Under the pieces are notes generated by a model, which saw only the letters and a program-made list of their open reading frames with translations, searched no databases and was not told the origin of the DNA. A stretch of DNA of 58,558 nucleotides from positions 1 to 58,558 of the forward strand of contig NZ_QIBX01000020.1 of the NCBI RefSeq assembly GCF_003725995.1, given 5' to 3'. Made by a program: the position numbers and the translations under genes. This DNA is from Slackia equolifaciens (GTDB taxonomy: Bacteria; Actinomycetota; Coriobacteriia; Coriobacteriales; Eggerthellaceae). Below are positions 32,720 to 41,404 of the stretch, in pieces; within the stretch, counting starts at the first letter, position 1; each line of letters starts with the position of its first letter.

Positions 32720-35635
32720 ATGTCGCAAGCTACAGCATCCTTGATAATGAAAGGCGCAACGAACGGCCTCATTGATTCGAGGATTGACTCGTACCCGGAT
32801 TTCACTCCTCGACTTGTTGTTAATAATTTCGAGTCGAGGAGAAAAATCATTTCCGATATAGAGTACGAATTGGCGCACTGTAGCTCCTTTTCTTTTTGTG
32901 TCGCTTTCATCACCTTGGGAGGCATTGCGCCCCTGTTGCCTATCTTCAAGACCCTGGAAAGCCGCGGAGTTAAAGGCCGAATTCTCACGACGGATTATCT
33001 GTCGTTCAGCGAGCCAGAAGCGCTGAGAAAGCTTGGAAGCCTTTCGAACGTCGAGGTTCGTATGGCAGAAGAGCGGCGGTTTGGACATGGCTTTCACCCA
33101 AAGGGGTATATTTTTGGGCGCGAAGATGGAACCTACAGGGCTCTCGTGGGTAGCGCCAACATGACCGGTAAAGCTTTATCGGAAAACGAAGAATGGAATC
33201 TACACTTTGCGTTTGCCCAGAATGGGTCAATGGCAGAGTCTCTGCTTTGCGAATTTGAACGACTTTGGGCGAATTCCTCCGCTCTTTCGAGCGTCTTGGA
33301 AACATACGCCAAGATATACGAAGAGAAAAAGAAGACAGTACGCGCAGATCGTGTCATTTCCTTTGAAAACGTGAAGCTCGAGCCTAATGCCATGCAGGCT
33401 CGTTTCGTTGACAATCTTGATAGGATGATCGAAGCGGGCGAGGATAGGTTTCTGCTTGTATCTGCCACCGGAACCGGAAAAACTTTCGCATCTGCATTCG
33501 GTTTGCGCCACAGGAATCCCCGCAGGATACTGTTCCTTGCGCATCGGGAAACAATTTTGAAGCAGGCGGTACAAAGCTATCGTCGCGTTCTTGGCAACGT
33601 GTATACGTATGGCATTCTGTCGGGTAATGAGAAATGCCGTGAGGCGACGTGTCTTTTCGCGACCATGCAAACCATGTCGGAAGATAAGGAGATGAGGCTG
33701 TTCCAGAAGGACGCCTTTGACTTCATTGTCATCGACGAGGTTCATCGTGCCGGATCGGACAGCTACCAGAAGATCATGAATTATTTCCGGCCTCAATATT
33801 GGTTGGGCATGACGGCGAGCCCCGAGCGTCTCGATGGATTCAATATCTATGAATTGTTTGACAACAATCTTGTATACGAAATTAGGCTGCAGCAGGCGCT
33901 GGAAGAGAATCTGTTGTGTCCGTTCCATTACTACGGTATTACTGATTTTCAATACGAAGGCTCCGAGATCAGCGAGGAGACGCTTTTCAGCGATTTTCGT
34001 AAGCTCGTTTCTTCCGAACGAGTGAATTACATCATCGATCAGGCGGAATATTATGGGCACAGTGGCGATAGGCTGAGGGGTCTGGTATTTTGCAGTGCCA
34101 TTAAAGAAGCGCGAGAGCTGTCGAGGCTGTTCAATGAACGCGGCTACAGGACATGTGCTCTTTCGGGCGATGACTCGCCGCAAAAACGTGAAGAAGCAAT
34201 TGCACGATTAGAAGCGTCGGCAGATTTCGAGGATCGTCTCGACTACATTTTCACCGTCGACATCTTCAATGAGGGTGTCGATATTCCTGCGGTTAATCAG
34301 GTACTAATGCTTCGTCCTACACAGTCACCGGTCGTCTTTGTTCAGCAACTGGGAAGAGGCTTGCGCAAGTTCAACGAAAAAGATTTTGTCGTCGTGATCG
34401 ACTTTATTGGCAACTACACGAATAACTATATGATTCCCATCGCTCTGTCAGGAGACAGGAGCTACAGCAAAGATGCCATCAGGAAATACGTCATGGAGGG
34501 GTCTCGCGTTATCTCTGGCTGTTCGAGCATCCATTTTGACGAGATCACCAAGGAGAGGATATTCAAGTCAATCGACGCTCAGAAAACGTCGCAAACGATG
34601 TTGAAGAAGAAGTATTTTGCCCTGAAAGACAAGTTGGGCAGAGTGCCGTCGATGGTTGACTTCGTCGATTTCGGAGAAGTTGACCCGCTTCTCTTTGTTG
34701 AAAAGAAAGGGTCGTACCGCAGATTTGCAAGCATAGTGGACAAGGACTATTCTCCGGATTTCTCCGCTGAGGAATGGATGGTCTTGGAATTCTTGTCGAG
34801 CATGGTTGCAAATGGCATGCGGCCTCATGAACTGCTGATGATAAGACAGCTGGTCGAAGAAAGGCAGTTCACTAAGTCAACCTTTTTGTCTGAGGTTGAA
34901 AGCTACAGGAAGATCGACGCCGACGACGGCTCGTATGAGTCTGCGCTCCGAGTGCTGAATACTGATTTTCTCAATTCGCCAGGAGATAAGAAAAGATATG
35001 CCACGTTACATATGATTGAGGCTGATGGGAGCGACGGTTCGATTCATGCGAGTTCTGATTTTGCGGAAATGACGGATGACGAGGAATTTCGTGCTGCACT
35101 TTTGGATATTGTAGAGTTCGGCCTGGCGCGTTGTAGGGAAAAGTACGGTAAAACTATCGACGATTTCGCGCTTTACGAGAAGTATTCTCGTAAAGACGTA
35201 TGCCGTCTATTAAATTGGCCGCAGGATGATAGCTCGACCTTGTACGGATACAGGGTCAAATACGGCACCTGTCCGATATTTGTTACCTATAAAAAGTCTG
35301 AAGACATTTCGGCTACAATTCAGTATGCGGATCATTTCATTGATCAGGGTCTTTTCAATTGGATGTCACGCTCTCGTCTCAAGATCGAGTCAACCGAAAT
35401 TCAAAAGATCATCGCTGGAAGAGACGGCAGCGTAAAGATGTATCTCTTCGTGAAAAAGAGCGATGACGAAGGGTCGGACTTTTATTTCATGGGCAAGGTT
35501 ACGCCGCGCGACTGGACGCAGGAATACATTTTTGACGACGAGGGCGGCAAGGTGCCCGTTGTTAATTTTATTTTGGATGTGGATCCACCGGTTCGCGAAG
35601 ATATCTATGAGTATTTCGAAGGCGCGATTGATTAA
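32720..35635 (+). CDS. PLD-nuclease/DEAD helicase with DUF3427-like tail
   Basis: This 971-residue protein combines three parts. Residues about 40-190 form a phospholipase-D-like nuclease domain with HPKGYIF (H126, K128) and LVGSANMTG. Residues about 220-600 form a superfamily 2 helicase with Walker A GTGKT (251-255), DEVH (339-342), TASPERLDG and QQLGRGLRKF. Residues about 620-971 resemble the DUF3427 region, with a repeated helical module (LLNWPQDDSSTLYGYRVK). The same arrangement, often beside or fused to a Nudix enzyme, occurs in genome islands suspected of antiviral defence. mutT is nine bases upstream. Defence function is inferred; restriction-like DNA cleavage is the simplest alternative. 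Confidence 0.88.
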   Translation: MSQATASLIMKGATNGLIDSRIDSYPDFTPRLVVNNFESRRKIISDIEYELAHCSSFSFCVAFITLGGIAPLLPIFKTLESRGVKGRILTTDYLSFSEPEALRKLGSLSNVEVRMAEERRFGHGFHPKGYIFGREDGTYRALVGSANMTGKALSENEEWNLHFAFAQNGSMAESLLCEFERLWANSSALSSVLETYAKIYEEKKKTVRADRVISFENVKLEPNAMQARFVDNLDRMIEAGEDRFLLVSATGTGKTFASAFGLRHRNPRRILFLAHRETILKQAVQSYRRVLGNVYTYGILSGNEKCREATCLFATMQTMSEDKEMRLFQKDAFDFIVIDEVHRAGSDSYQKIMNYFRPQYWLGMTASPERLDGFNIYELFDNNLVYEIRLQQALEENLLCPFHYYGITDFQYEGSEISEETLFSDFRKLVSSERVNYIIDQAEYYGHSGDRLRGLVFCSAIKEARELSRLFNERGYRTCALSGDDSPQKREEAIARLEASADFEDRLDYIFTVDIFNEGVDIPAVNQVLMLRPTQSPVVFVQQLGRGLRKFNEKDFVVVIDFIGNYTNNYMIPIALSGDRSYSKDAIRKYVMEGSRVISGCSSIHFDEITKERIFKSIDAQKTSQTMLKKKYFALKDKLGRVPSMVDFVDFGEVDPLLFVEKKGSYRRFASIVDKDYSPDFSAEEWMVLEFLSSMVANGMRPHELLMIRQLVEERQFTKSTFLSEVESYRKIDADDGSYESALRVLNTDFLNSPGDKKRYATLHMIEADGSDGSIHASSDFAEMTDDEEFRAALLDIVEFGLARCREKYGKTIDDFALYEKYSRKDVCRLLNWPQDDSSTLYGYRVKYGTCPIFVTYKKSEDISATIQYADHFIDQGLFNWMSRSRLKIESTEIQKIIAGRDGSVKMYLFVKKSDDEGSDFYFMGKVTPRDWTQEYIFDDEGGKVPVVNFILDVDPPVREDIYEYFEGAID

Positions 35636-35674
35636 TGGCGAATACGCTCAATGACAGGTTCAATTAGAGTTGCA

Positions 35675-35768
35675 ATTGAGTCAGATATTTGACTCAATGG
35701 GTAATGCGCTAAGCAATTGAGTTAAAAATCAATATTATTTTAACTCAATATATTGAAAAGGGTATAAT
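35675..35768 (+). promoter_or_regulatory. Fic promoter with two overlapping palindromes
   Basis: ATTGAGTCA-N6-TGACTCAAT (35675-35698) and ATTGAGTTAAAA-N10-TTTTAACTCAAT (35716-35749) are perfect dyads of a shared TTGAGTYA half-site. The second overlaps the expected -35 region of a promoter with -10 TATAAT at 35763-35768. Another TTGAGTTA half-site appears after the gene near 37070. Repression by the Fic protein's own C-terminal winged helix is likely. Confidence 0.7.
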
Positions 35769-35815
35769 CTGCCTCTGAAAAAGCGATTGCCTTTTAAGCG
35801 AGATTGGAACTAGGC

Positions 35816-37027
35816 ATGAGTTATAAAATGTTGTGCAAGGCTTTCCATGATCCGGCCATCGATGATGAGGAACTGTATAAAAGCAGATATGAATCGGAGT
35901 TCGCGATTAAGGTTGGCTGCGATGTTGCGGGTTCCCCGGCATTCTGTGTGCTTACTCCCGAGCTCAGTATGCTTCTAGTGCAGGCGGCAAAAATTGATAA
36001 GGACGTGTTTCGGCTTATTTGCAAGCTCCCCGATAAAGCGGTGGAAGACTACATGAACGCTTGCCTTATTGACGAAATCGTTCTTACAAATGAAATAGAG
36101 AACGAGCACTCTACGCGTCGAGAGATTGGCGAAGTGCTGGACAATCTTGCGAAGAATGGCAGGCGCCGTCGTTTCCATGGAATCGTTGCGAAGTACAACA
36201 TGCTTCTAAAAGGCGAAGCTGTTGATTTAGGGTCATGCGCGGACGTCCGAAAACTGTATGACGATCTTGTACTTGATGAAGTACTGGAATCGGATAGAAA
36301 CAAAATACCTGATGGAAAATGGTTTCGAAAAGAACCGGTCAGTGTGGTCGACGGGGCGGAACGTGAGATTCATAAAGGCGTTACACCCGAATCTAGGATA
36401 ATCGAAATGATGGAGCGCCTTCTGGCATTCCTCAACCGAGAAGACCTCGACCTCTTAGTGCGCGTCGCAGTGTGTCACTTTTTGTTCGGATATATTCACC
36501 CATTCCATGATGGGAATGGGCGCACGAACAGATTCATCAGCAGCTATATGATTGCAAATGAGTATGAGCGTCTGGTGGGGCTGCGTTTGTCCTTTGCGAT
36601 TAAAGAGGAGATAGAAAAGTATTACAAGGCGTTTGCGGTATGTGAGCACCCTCTGAATCGGGGAGATTTAACCCCGTTTGTGATTTCGTTTGCCGAGATT
36701 GTTGTGTCTGGGATGGCGCGTTTGAAGGAAACTCTGGCGGAACGCGAGGCGGATTTGTTGCGGTACGAAAACTTGGCGCGCTGTTTGTATGAAGGCGATA
36801 TGCTTCGAGTGGTTAATATTTTGATTGCTGCAAGACTGTTCGCGGTGTATGGCGTGACGGCGGATGAATGCACGGAGGCTCTAGGAATAACACGCCAAAC
36901 TCTCTATAAACGGACAAAGGCATTGCGCGATGAGGGGATACTTCAAATCAAAAAAGTTGGGCGCAAGACGTATTATTCGTGCGATCTGAGTACGCTTGAA
37001 CAGCGTGCGAATGTCCAGGGTTCGTAA
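35816..37027 (+). CDS. Fic-family AMP transferase with self-inhibition motif and HTH
   Basis: This 403-residue protein has the Fic core HPFHDGNGR at residues 228-236 (catalytic His228). An N-terminal inhibitory motif of the (S/T)xxxE(G/N) type, TNEIEN, lies at 91-96, making it a class II, self-restrained enzyme. Residues about 335-400 form a winged helix-turn-helix (ECTEALGITRQTLYKRTKALRDEG). It would transfer AMP to a protein hydroxyl. ATG at 35816 is chosen over a TTG at 35804; the ribosome site is weak in either case. The AT-rich, palindrome-bearing promoter and the nearby helicase-nuclease suggest an accessory island. Confidence 0.92.
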   Translation: MSYKMLCKAFHDPAIDDEELYKSRYESEFAIKVGCDVAGSPAFCVLTPELSMLLVQAAKIDKDVFRLICKLPDKAVEDYMNACLIDEIVLTNEIENEHSTRREIGEVLDNLAKNGRRRRFHGIVAKYNMLLKGEAVDLGSCADVRKLYDDLVLDEVLESDRNKIPDGKWFRKEPVSVVDGAEREIHKGVTPESRIIEMMERLLAFLNREDLDLLVRVAVCHFLFGYIHPFHDGNGRTNRFISSYMIANEYERLVGLRLSFAIKEEIEKYYKAFAVCEHPLNRGDLTPFVISFAEIVVSGMARLKETLAEREADLLRYENLARCLYEGDMLRVVNILIAARLFAVYGVTADECTEALGITRQTLYKRTKALRDEGILQIKKVGRKTYYSCDLSTLEQRANVQGS

Positions 37028-37162
37028 TCGGGTCATTTTTCAGCTCGATAGATAAATATCGAGTTGATTGAGTTAAAAAAAGCAACATCTTACCCAATTG
37101 CAGAGCGCGTCTGACGAGGTATCGTTTCTGCTGTTTTTGATTCGGAAATTAGAAAGGTCTGC

Positions 37163-38215
37163 ATGCTGTTCATAATCTCACCCGCTAAGAAGATGGTGGA
37201 TGCATCCGATTCGTTTGCGTGGCGCGATCTGCCGCGATTTCTTTCGCAGGCGTGCGAGCTGTTGGAGGCGATGCGTGGCAAATCGTATGACGAGCTCAAA
37301 TCGCTGTGGGCGTGCAGCGATGCACTGGCATCACTCAACTACGACCGCGTGCAGCGGATGGATCCATGCGACGATCGATTGCTCACCCCGGCTGCATTCT
37401 CCTACGAGGGCATTCAGTATCAGAACATGGCGCCGCACGTTATGACTGTCGAGCAATTGGAATACCTGCAGAACCACTTGCGTATACTCTCAGGCTTCTA
37501 TGGCGTGTTGCGTCCGTTTGATGGTGTCACGCCGTATCGCTTGGAGATGCAGGCGAAGCTTGCGATGCCAAGCGGCGCGAACGGCGTGCCGGCACGCAAT
37601 CTGTATGAATTCTGGGGTTCGTGCCTCTACGACGCCCTATGCGAAGATATTGCTGCGAGTGGGCGGGAGAGCGATTGCGCCATCGTTAACCTTGCGTCGG
37701 TCGAATATGCCAAGGCGGTCGAGCCGTATGCGAAGGCGACGTTGGCAGCGCATCCGGCAAGTGGATCAATCGAGAAGGCGCCCTTGGCAACGGGCACCCC
37801 TTTAAGCGTCGGCGCGGCAGGGGGCGAAGTCTTGAAACCTGAGGCGGGCCGGGGGAGTGCGGCCATGGCGGCCGCTCCGCGCTACGTCACGTGTCTGTTC
37901 GGCAGTATGAAGAGCGGCAAATTCACGCAGCGTTCCACTGAGGCCAAAGCGGCGCGCGGCACGTTTGTGCGTTGGTGCGCGGAGAATAATGTTAGGCATG
38001 TGTCTGATTTTCAGCATTTTGACATAGGCGGTTACCAATACAACGAGGCGCTTTCTTCTGAAGATACGTTTGTCTTCACGCATCAGGGGCGCCCTCTTAG
38101 GTGCCCGATGGGCGCGGCAATTGTGCGGCTGGGGAGCGTTTCCGGAGCGGCGCAGGAGGCATCCCCTCGGAAGGCAAGAAGCGGCGACTCAAGACGGCTG
38201 CGCCGCCCGATTTAA
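37163..38215 (+). CDS. yaaA: YaaA-like peroxide-stress protein, enlarged
   Basis: This 350-residue protein belongs to the YaaA/DUF328 family: MLFIISPAKKM at the start, FYGVLRPFDGVTPYRLEM in the middle and a C-terminal FTHQGRP-like segment. E. coli YaaA limits free iron during peroxide stress and is about 258 residues. This one carries an extra Ala/Gly/Pro-rich insert at about residues 194-235 and a basic tail after residue 325. The stop overlaps the convergent phosphoesterase gene by four bases. Confidence 0.88.
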   Translation: MLFIISPAKKMVDASDSFAWRDLPRFLSQACELLEAMRGKSYDELKSLWACSDALASLNYDRVQRMDPCDDRLLTPAAFSYEGIQYQNMAPHVMTVEQLEYLQNHLRILSGFYGVLRPFDGVTPYRLEMQAKLAMPSGANGVPARNLYEFWGSCLYDALCEDIAASGRESDCAIVNLASVEYAKAVEPYAKATLAAHPASGSIEKAPLATGTPLSVGAAGGEVLKPEAGRGSAAMAAAPRYVTCLFGSMKSGKFTQRSTEAKAARGTFVRWCAENNVRHVSDFQHFDIGGYQYNEALSSEDTFVFTHQGRPLRCPMGAAIVRLGSVSGAAQEASPRKARSGDSRRLRRPI

Positions 38216-38943
38216 ACGTACGCGCGCTCCATGGTGTCGAGGCAGAGGCAACCCAGGGGCCCGCCATGACCGCAGCCGCAATCGACGGCAATCATACCGT
38301 CGGTGATGATCATGCCGTCCTCGCCGATGCTTTCTCTATCAGGGCTTATGCCATACGTCTGACGAATCACCCTCGTGGGCGTATGCCCGAACACGACCGT
38401 CTTGTCGGGGTAGTAGCGCTTGCGAATATCGGGCCTCACCCATAGAAAATCATGCAGGCCATATTCTTCGAGCGCCTTTTCGGGCGCAAAGTTGTCAAGA
38501 CCCGCATGCACGAGCAGGTACGACTTGCCGTTCACCTCGAACTCTTCGAACAAGCTCATGTCCAGTATGTAGGCGCGGATCTCCTCGCGATCGATTGCGT
38601 TCAGGGCGCTAAGCTCGTCAATCGTCGCCGCACCGCCGTTCATCATGTAATTGGCCAACATCGAGATTGTGTTGTCGTTTTGCTCGAGGTCGTCGACAAG
38701 CTCATCGGTCAGCTGGGCAAGCAGCGTTGGCAGCACGCTCATCAGCATGAACTCATGATTCCCCAAAAGATGCACCACGTTGGGGCGCTGCGCCATGTCG
38801 AGCAGCGTGCGCAACCCCTCAGGCCCGCGATCGATCGTGTCGCCCAGCACATATATCGTATCGGCCCAGGTGGGCTTAATGGTTTCGAGCAGTTTGCGCC
38901 ACTTGTCGTATCGCCCGTGAATGTCGGAGACAACGTAGATCAC
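38212..38943 (-). CDS. Calcineurin-like metallophosphoesterase
   Basis: This 243-residue enzyme has the serine/threonine phosphatase-type metal motifs in order: SDIHGRYDKW, GDTIDRG, LGNHEFML, and the C-terminal HAGLDN and FGHTPT. It resembles bacterial PrpA/ApaH-like phosphatases acting on phosphoproteins or dinucleotides. A GTG start at 38943 is chosen because AAGGAGG lies immediately upstream; an in-frame ATG at 38991 adds a segment without support. The C-terminus is Cys/Gly-rich (DCGCGHGGPLGCLCLD), slightly unusual. Confidence 0.92.
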   Translation of the reverse strand: MIYVVSDIHGRYDKWRKLLETIKPTWADTIYVLGDTIDRGPEGLRTLLDMAQRPNVVHLLGNHEFMLMSVLPTLLAQLTDELVDDLEQNDNTISMLANYMMNGGAATIDELSALNAIDREEIRAYILDMSLFEEFEVNGKSYLLVHAGLDNFAPEKALEEYGLHDFLWVRPDIRKRYYPDKTVVFGHTPTRVIRQTYGISPDRESIGEDGMIITDGMIAVDCGCGHGGPLGCLCLDTMERAYV

Positions 38944-39106
38944 GAATCCTCCTTGCGTCAGGCTTCCTGCGAGTTCTTTTGACGTGCGCATGCGAGCTAT
39001 TTGACGAATCGGATTCTATCAGCAACAACAGCCATGCGGCATAATGGAAAACGCAATGCGATGTAAGCGCAATTGCCCTTTGGCACCTGTGGCAAGGAGG
39101 AACGCC

Positions 39107-39628
39107 GTGGATATCTCGCTCGTGGATGCGCTGGTGCGCAAGCAATGCCAGAACAAACTCTACAGGCTGTACGAGCCCAAGCCGGTGGGCAACATCATCC
39201 CCTTCAAAACCAGGGACACCTACCATGTGTTTATCGATTTGCCCAGGCTATCGCTTCAACTGGCGGTTTTCGTGCGCGATAATTCTGTGATGAGCTCGCT
39301 GTTCGTTAGCCCGCAAATCATTCGTCCCGAAACGCGCGACGCGTTCGTTCATCTTGCGAATGCGGCAAACTGTGCGGAGGTTACCTTCGGGCAGTTCGTG
39401 GTGGACGATAACGATCTGACGTATTTGACGTGGGTTCCCGACTGGATGATTGAAGAGCATCCCGAAGAAGCACGTCAGGCGCTGTTTTCTGACGGGGTGC
39501 GAAGGTATGAGCAGATGCAGGAACCCCTTCTGGGCTTGGCGGTCGGCTTGTGGTCTGCCGAGAAAGCGGTCCGCTACATCGAAACGTTGTATGACCAGGG
39601 GTACGTGAGGGATGACGAGTTCGAATAG
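39107..39628 (+). CDS. Unknown protein, YbjN-like composition
   Basis: The frame begins with GTG at 39107 after AAGGAGG, giving 173 residues. Alternating beta-strand and helix segments (HVFIDLPRLSLQLAVFVRD, VTFGQFVVDDNDLTYLTWVPDW) recall the YbjN/type III chaperone-like fold, but no conserved motif confirms it. The partner gene 39644-40222 starts 15 bases later; both are probably in one operon. The function is not recognised. Confidence 0.75.
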   Translation: MDISLVDALVRKQCQNKLYRLYEPKPVGNIIPFKTRDTYHVFIDLPRLSLQLAVFVRDNSVMSSLFVSPQIIRPETRDAFVHLANAANCAEVTFGQFVVDDNDLTYLTWVPDWMIEEHPEEARQALFSDGVRRYEQMQEPLLGLAVGLWSAEKAVRYIETLYDQGYVRDDEFE

Positions 39629-39643
39629 AGGTTGTGAGCGGCG

Positions 39644-40222
39644 ATGGCCTTCAGGGATGTTTTCGATGATTTGACTAGCGAAAATGAGCGGTTTTGCAAG
39701 CGGATGGCTGCTGCGCTGGGCGAAGAGGTGCGCCTGGGCGGGCTTGTGGGCGTGACGATTCCCGAGCGGCCGGTTCGCCAATGCAGCCACACGCGCACTG
39801 CCCTTCTTGGGCATATGCGATGGGTGACGCTTCGATTCGACAACCCCGTGGACGGTCGAGGCGATGGAAAGGCCGCAAACCAGGAAATGTTCATCTCGCC
39901 GGAGGCCTTCGAAATCGACGGGAAAACGGGGAACGTCCATGTGGTCCACGGCCTTGTTCAGCTGTCGGTTGGCGGGCTTTATGATTGCGATTTGCGTGGG
40001 GATGAATTCTTCCCACATCTGGAGATGCACTCCGGGGTGAACGACGAAATCAAGGCGTTCGCGGCAGATGAGTCGATGTGCGTTGAATTCAAGGGGTCTG
40101 TTGCCGAGCCCAAGCGTATCGTGCCCTGCCTAGAGAACGGTCCCGATGGCGAGCCGCGTTTGACGCCCGCATTTCGCGAGGCGCTGCAGCGCTTCATCGA
40201 CCGATGGAGCGCGACGGCATAG
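39644..40222 (+). CDS. Unknown 192-residue protein
   Basis: This is a soluble protein without membrane spans or recognisable motifs. The N-terminal part is mixed helix and strand (FRDVFDDLTSENERFCKRM). A central beta-rich part contains ISPEAFEIDGKTGNVHVVHGLVQL and EFFPHLEMHSGV. It follows the preceding unknown gene by 15 bases, and the pair lies between the phosphoesterase and a transposon-like element. Confidence 0.7.
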   Translation: MAFRDVFDDLTSENERFCKRMAAALGEEVRLGGLVGVTIPERPVRQCSHTRTALLGHMRWVTLRFDNPVDGRGDGKAANQEMFISPEAFEIDGKTGNVHVVHGLVQLSVGGLYDCDLRGDEFFPHLEMHSGVNDEIKAFAADESMCVEFKGSVAEPKRIVPCLENGPDGEPRLTPAFREALQRFIDRWSATA

Positions 40223-40293
40223 GTCTCCAAGCGGTCTTTGTTCCGCGTTCGGTTCGCGATTATCCCCGCGCCGCAGGTCGTAGCGTGCGCAGT

Positions 40294-40527
40294 CTACTCG
40301 CCCAGCTCTTCACGTAGGAACTCCTTGAGATATGGTACGGCAAAAGCTACCTTTCTGCGTCCGGCGCTTTGGATGACGCCCGCATCGATGAGGTGCCGGC
40401 GATGCTTCTGGGCGTAATCGACGCTCATGCCCATGCGCTCGGCAACTTGCGAGCTCGCGCTTGCGCCCATGCGCTCGGTAATTTGCGAGGTCGAGCTCGC
40501 GTCGCCATGTACGCCTCCTTGCCTCAT
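40294..40527 (-). pseudogene. C-terminal HTH remnant of an ATP-binding protein
   Basis: The 77 residues (SSQVAERMGMSVDYAQKHRRHLIDAG...YLKEFLREELGE) look like the C-terminal winged-helix end of a larger AAA-type ATPase; no upstream part remains. A 36-base tandem duplication at 40430-40501 has doubled the first helix (ITERMGAS and VAERMGMS). It is probably a decayed fragment, although a free-standing small DNA-binding protein is possible. Confidence 0.5.
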
Positions 40528-40650
40528 TGTTCCCCTTTTCCCATTCTTTCCTTTTCCCTATTTGTCAAATGGAGGGCAAACAAGGTGCGCTGGCTGGAAA
40601 CGCGATTGGGGTGCGGCGGAGGCCGGCACATGCTCCGGGAGACATGTGCC

Positions 40651-40928
40651 CGGTAGAAAAATCGCGTTATGTGCGAAGAAAATGGGCCCTCGGTATAAAA
40701 ACAGCGTTATATGTGTGTCGCATTTTGGTCGAAGAATCCCGCCGCGCATCTTTTTTGCACGGTCCCTTTATCGACGATAAAGAAATCCCAGGTCAGCGAT
40801 GTTCACCAACGGCTCTTGCGTGAAGAGTGGCGCCCAAACCTGCCAATTTCGCATTGACCATCGTGCAAATAACGCGCTTTTTCTACTGAGTATGCCAAAA
40901 GTTAGCACATAACGCGATTTTTATACCG
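40651..40928. repeat. MITE-like element with four 24-bp repeats
   Basis: Copies of one 24-base sequence (start CGGTAKAAAAA, end GCGTTATGTGC) lie at 40651-40674 and 40691-40714 in one orientation and at 40865-40888 and 40905-40928 in the other. Both pairs are exactly 40 bases apart, and the outermost copies match at 23 of 24 bases. This mirror arrangement resembles transposon ends with paired transposase-binding sites. The 150 bases inside hold no clear gene. Short repeats (GGCAGAGAGGCTGG) follow to about 40960. The rest of 40528-41231 shows no gene. Confidence 0.75.
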
Positions 40929-41231
40929 GGGCAGAGAGGCTGGAGCACGGCAGAGAGGCTGGGCACGGCAGGGATAAGGGAGCGCGGTAGAGATAAGGTA
41001 TGGTGGAAAATAGAGAACGTGGGCGCTAAGCCTTGTGGTCCATGTCATTCTATAGCGATTTCTGTCGCAAGGTGGCCCCGCGTGATCTCGAATTCCTGGG
41101 GGCGCTGCCGTGGGAGCGTTTCACGCTCCGCAGGCCCTGTGTGGCCCTTGTCGCGCAATGCTGGATGGGCCGAACGCTCGTAGGCTCCGGCAACGAATCG
41201 TCAACATTGCATGGCGTCACGGGCGGGCGGG

Positions 41232-41259
41232 TTGACACCATCGCGCGTGTGACTACAAT
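41232..41259 (+). promoter_or_regulatory. Strong sigma-70-type promoter of htpG
   Basis: TTGACA at 41232-41237 and TACAAT at 41254-41259 are separated by 16 bases. The CIRCE operator begins seven bases downstream, where the transcription start is expected. Confidence 0.85.
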
Positions 41260-41265
41260 CACGTT

Positions 41266-41292
41266 TTAGCACTCGGAACCTTCGAGTGCTAA
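41266..41292 (+). promoter_or_regulatory. CIRCE operator (HrcA site)
   Basis: TTAGCACTC-N9-GAGTGCTAA is a perfect match to the CIRCE consensus bound by the heat-shock repressor HrcA. It overlaps the expected transcription start of htpG, 113 bases before its ATG, so htpG should be heat-induced. Confidence 0.95.
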
Positions 41293-41404
41293 TTTATGGA
41301 GCAAAGCAGGAAGATATGGGGTGGCGTCTCGCAATCGCCATCCGCGCTCAACCGCCCTGCATCCTTTCGGCACGCATTCACATAAGGAAAGAAGGCCCAA
41401 GCCC

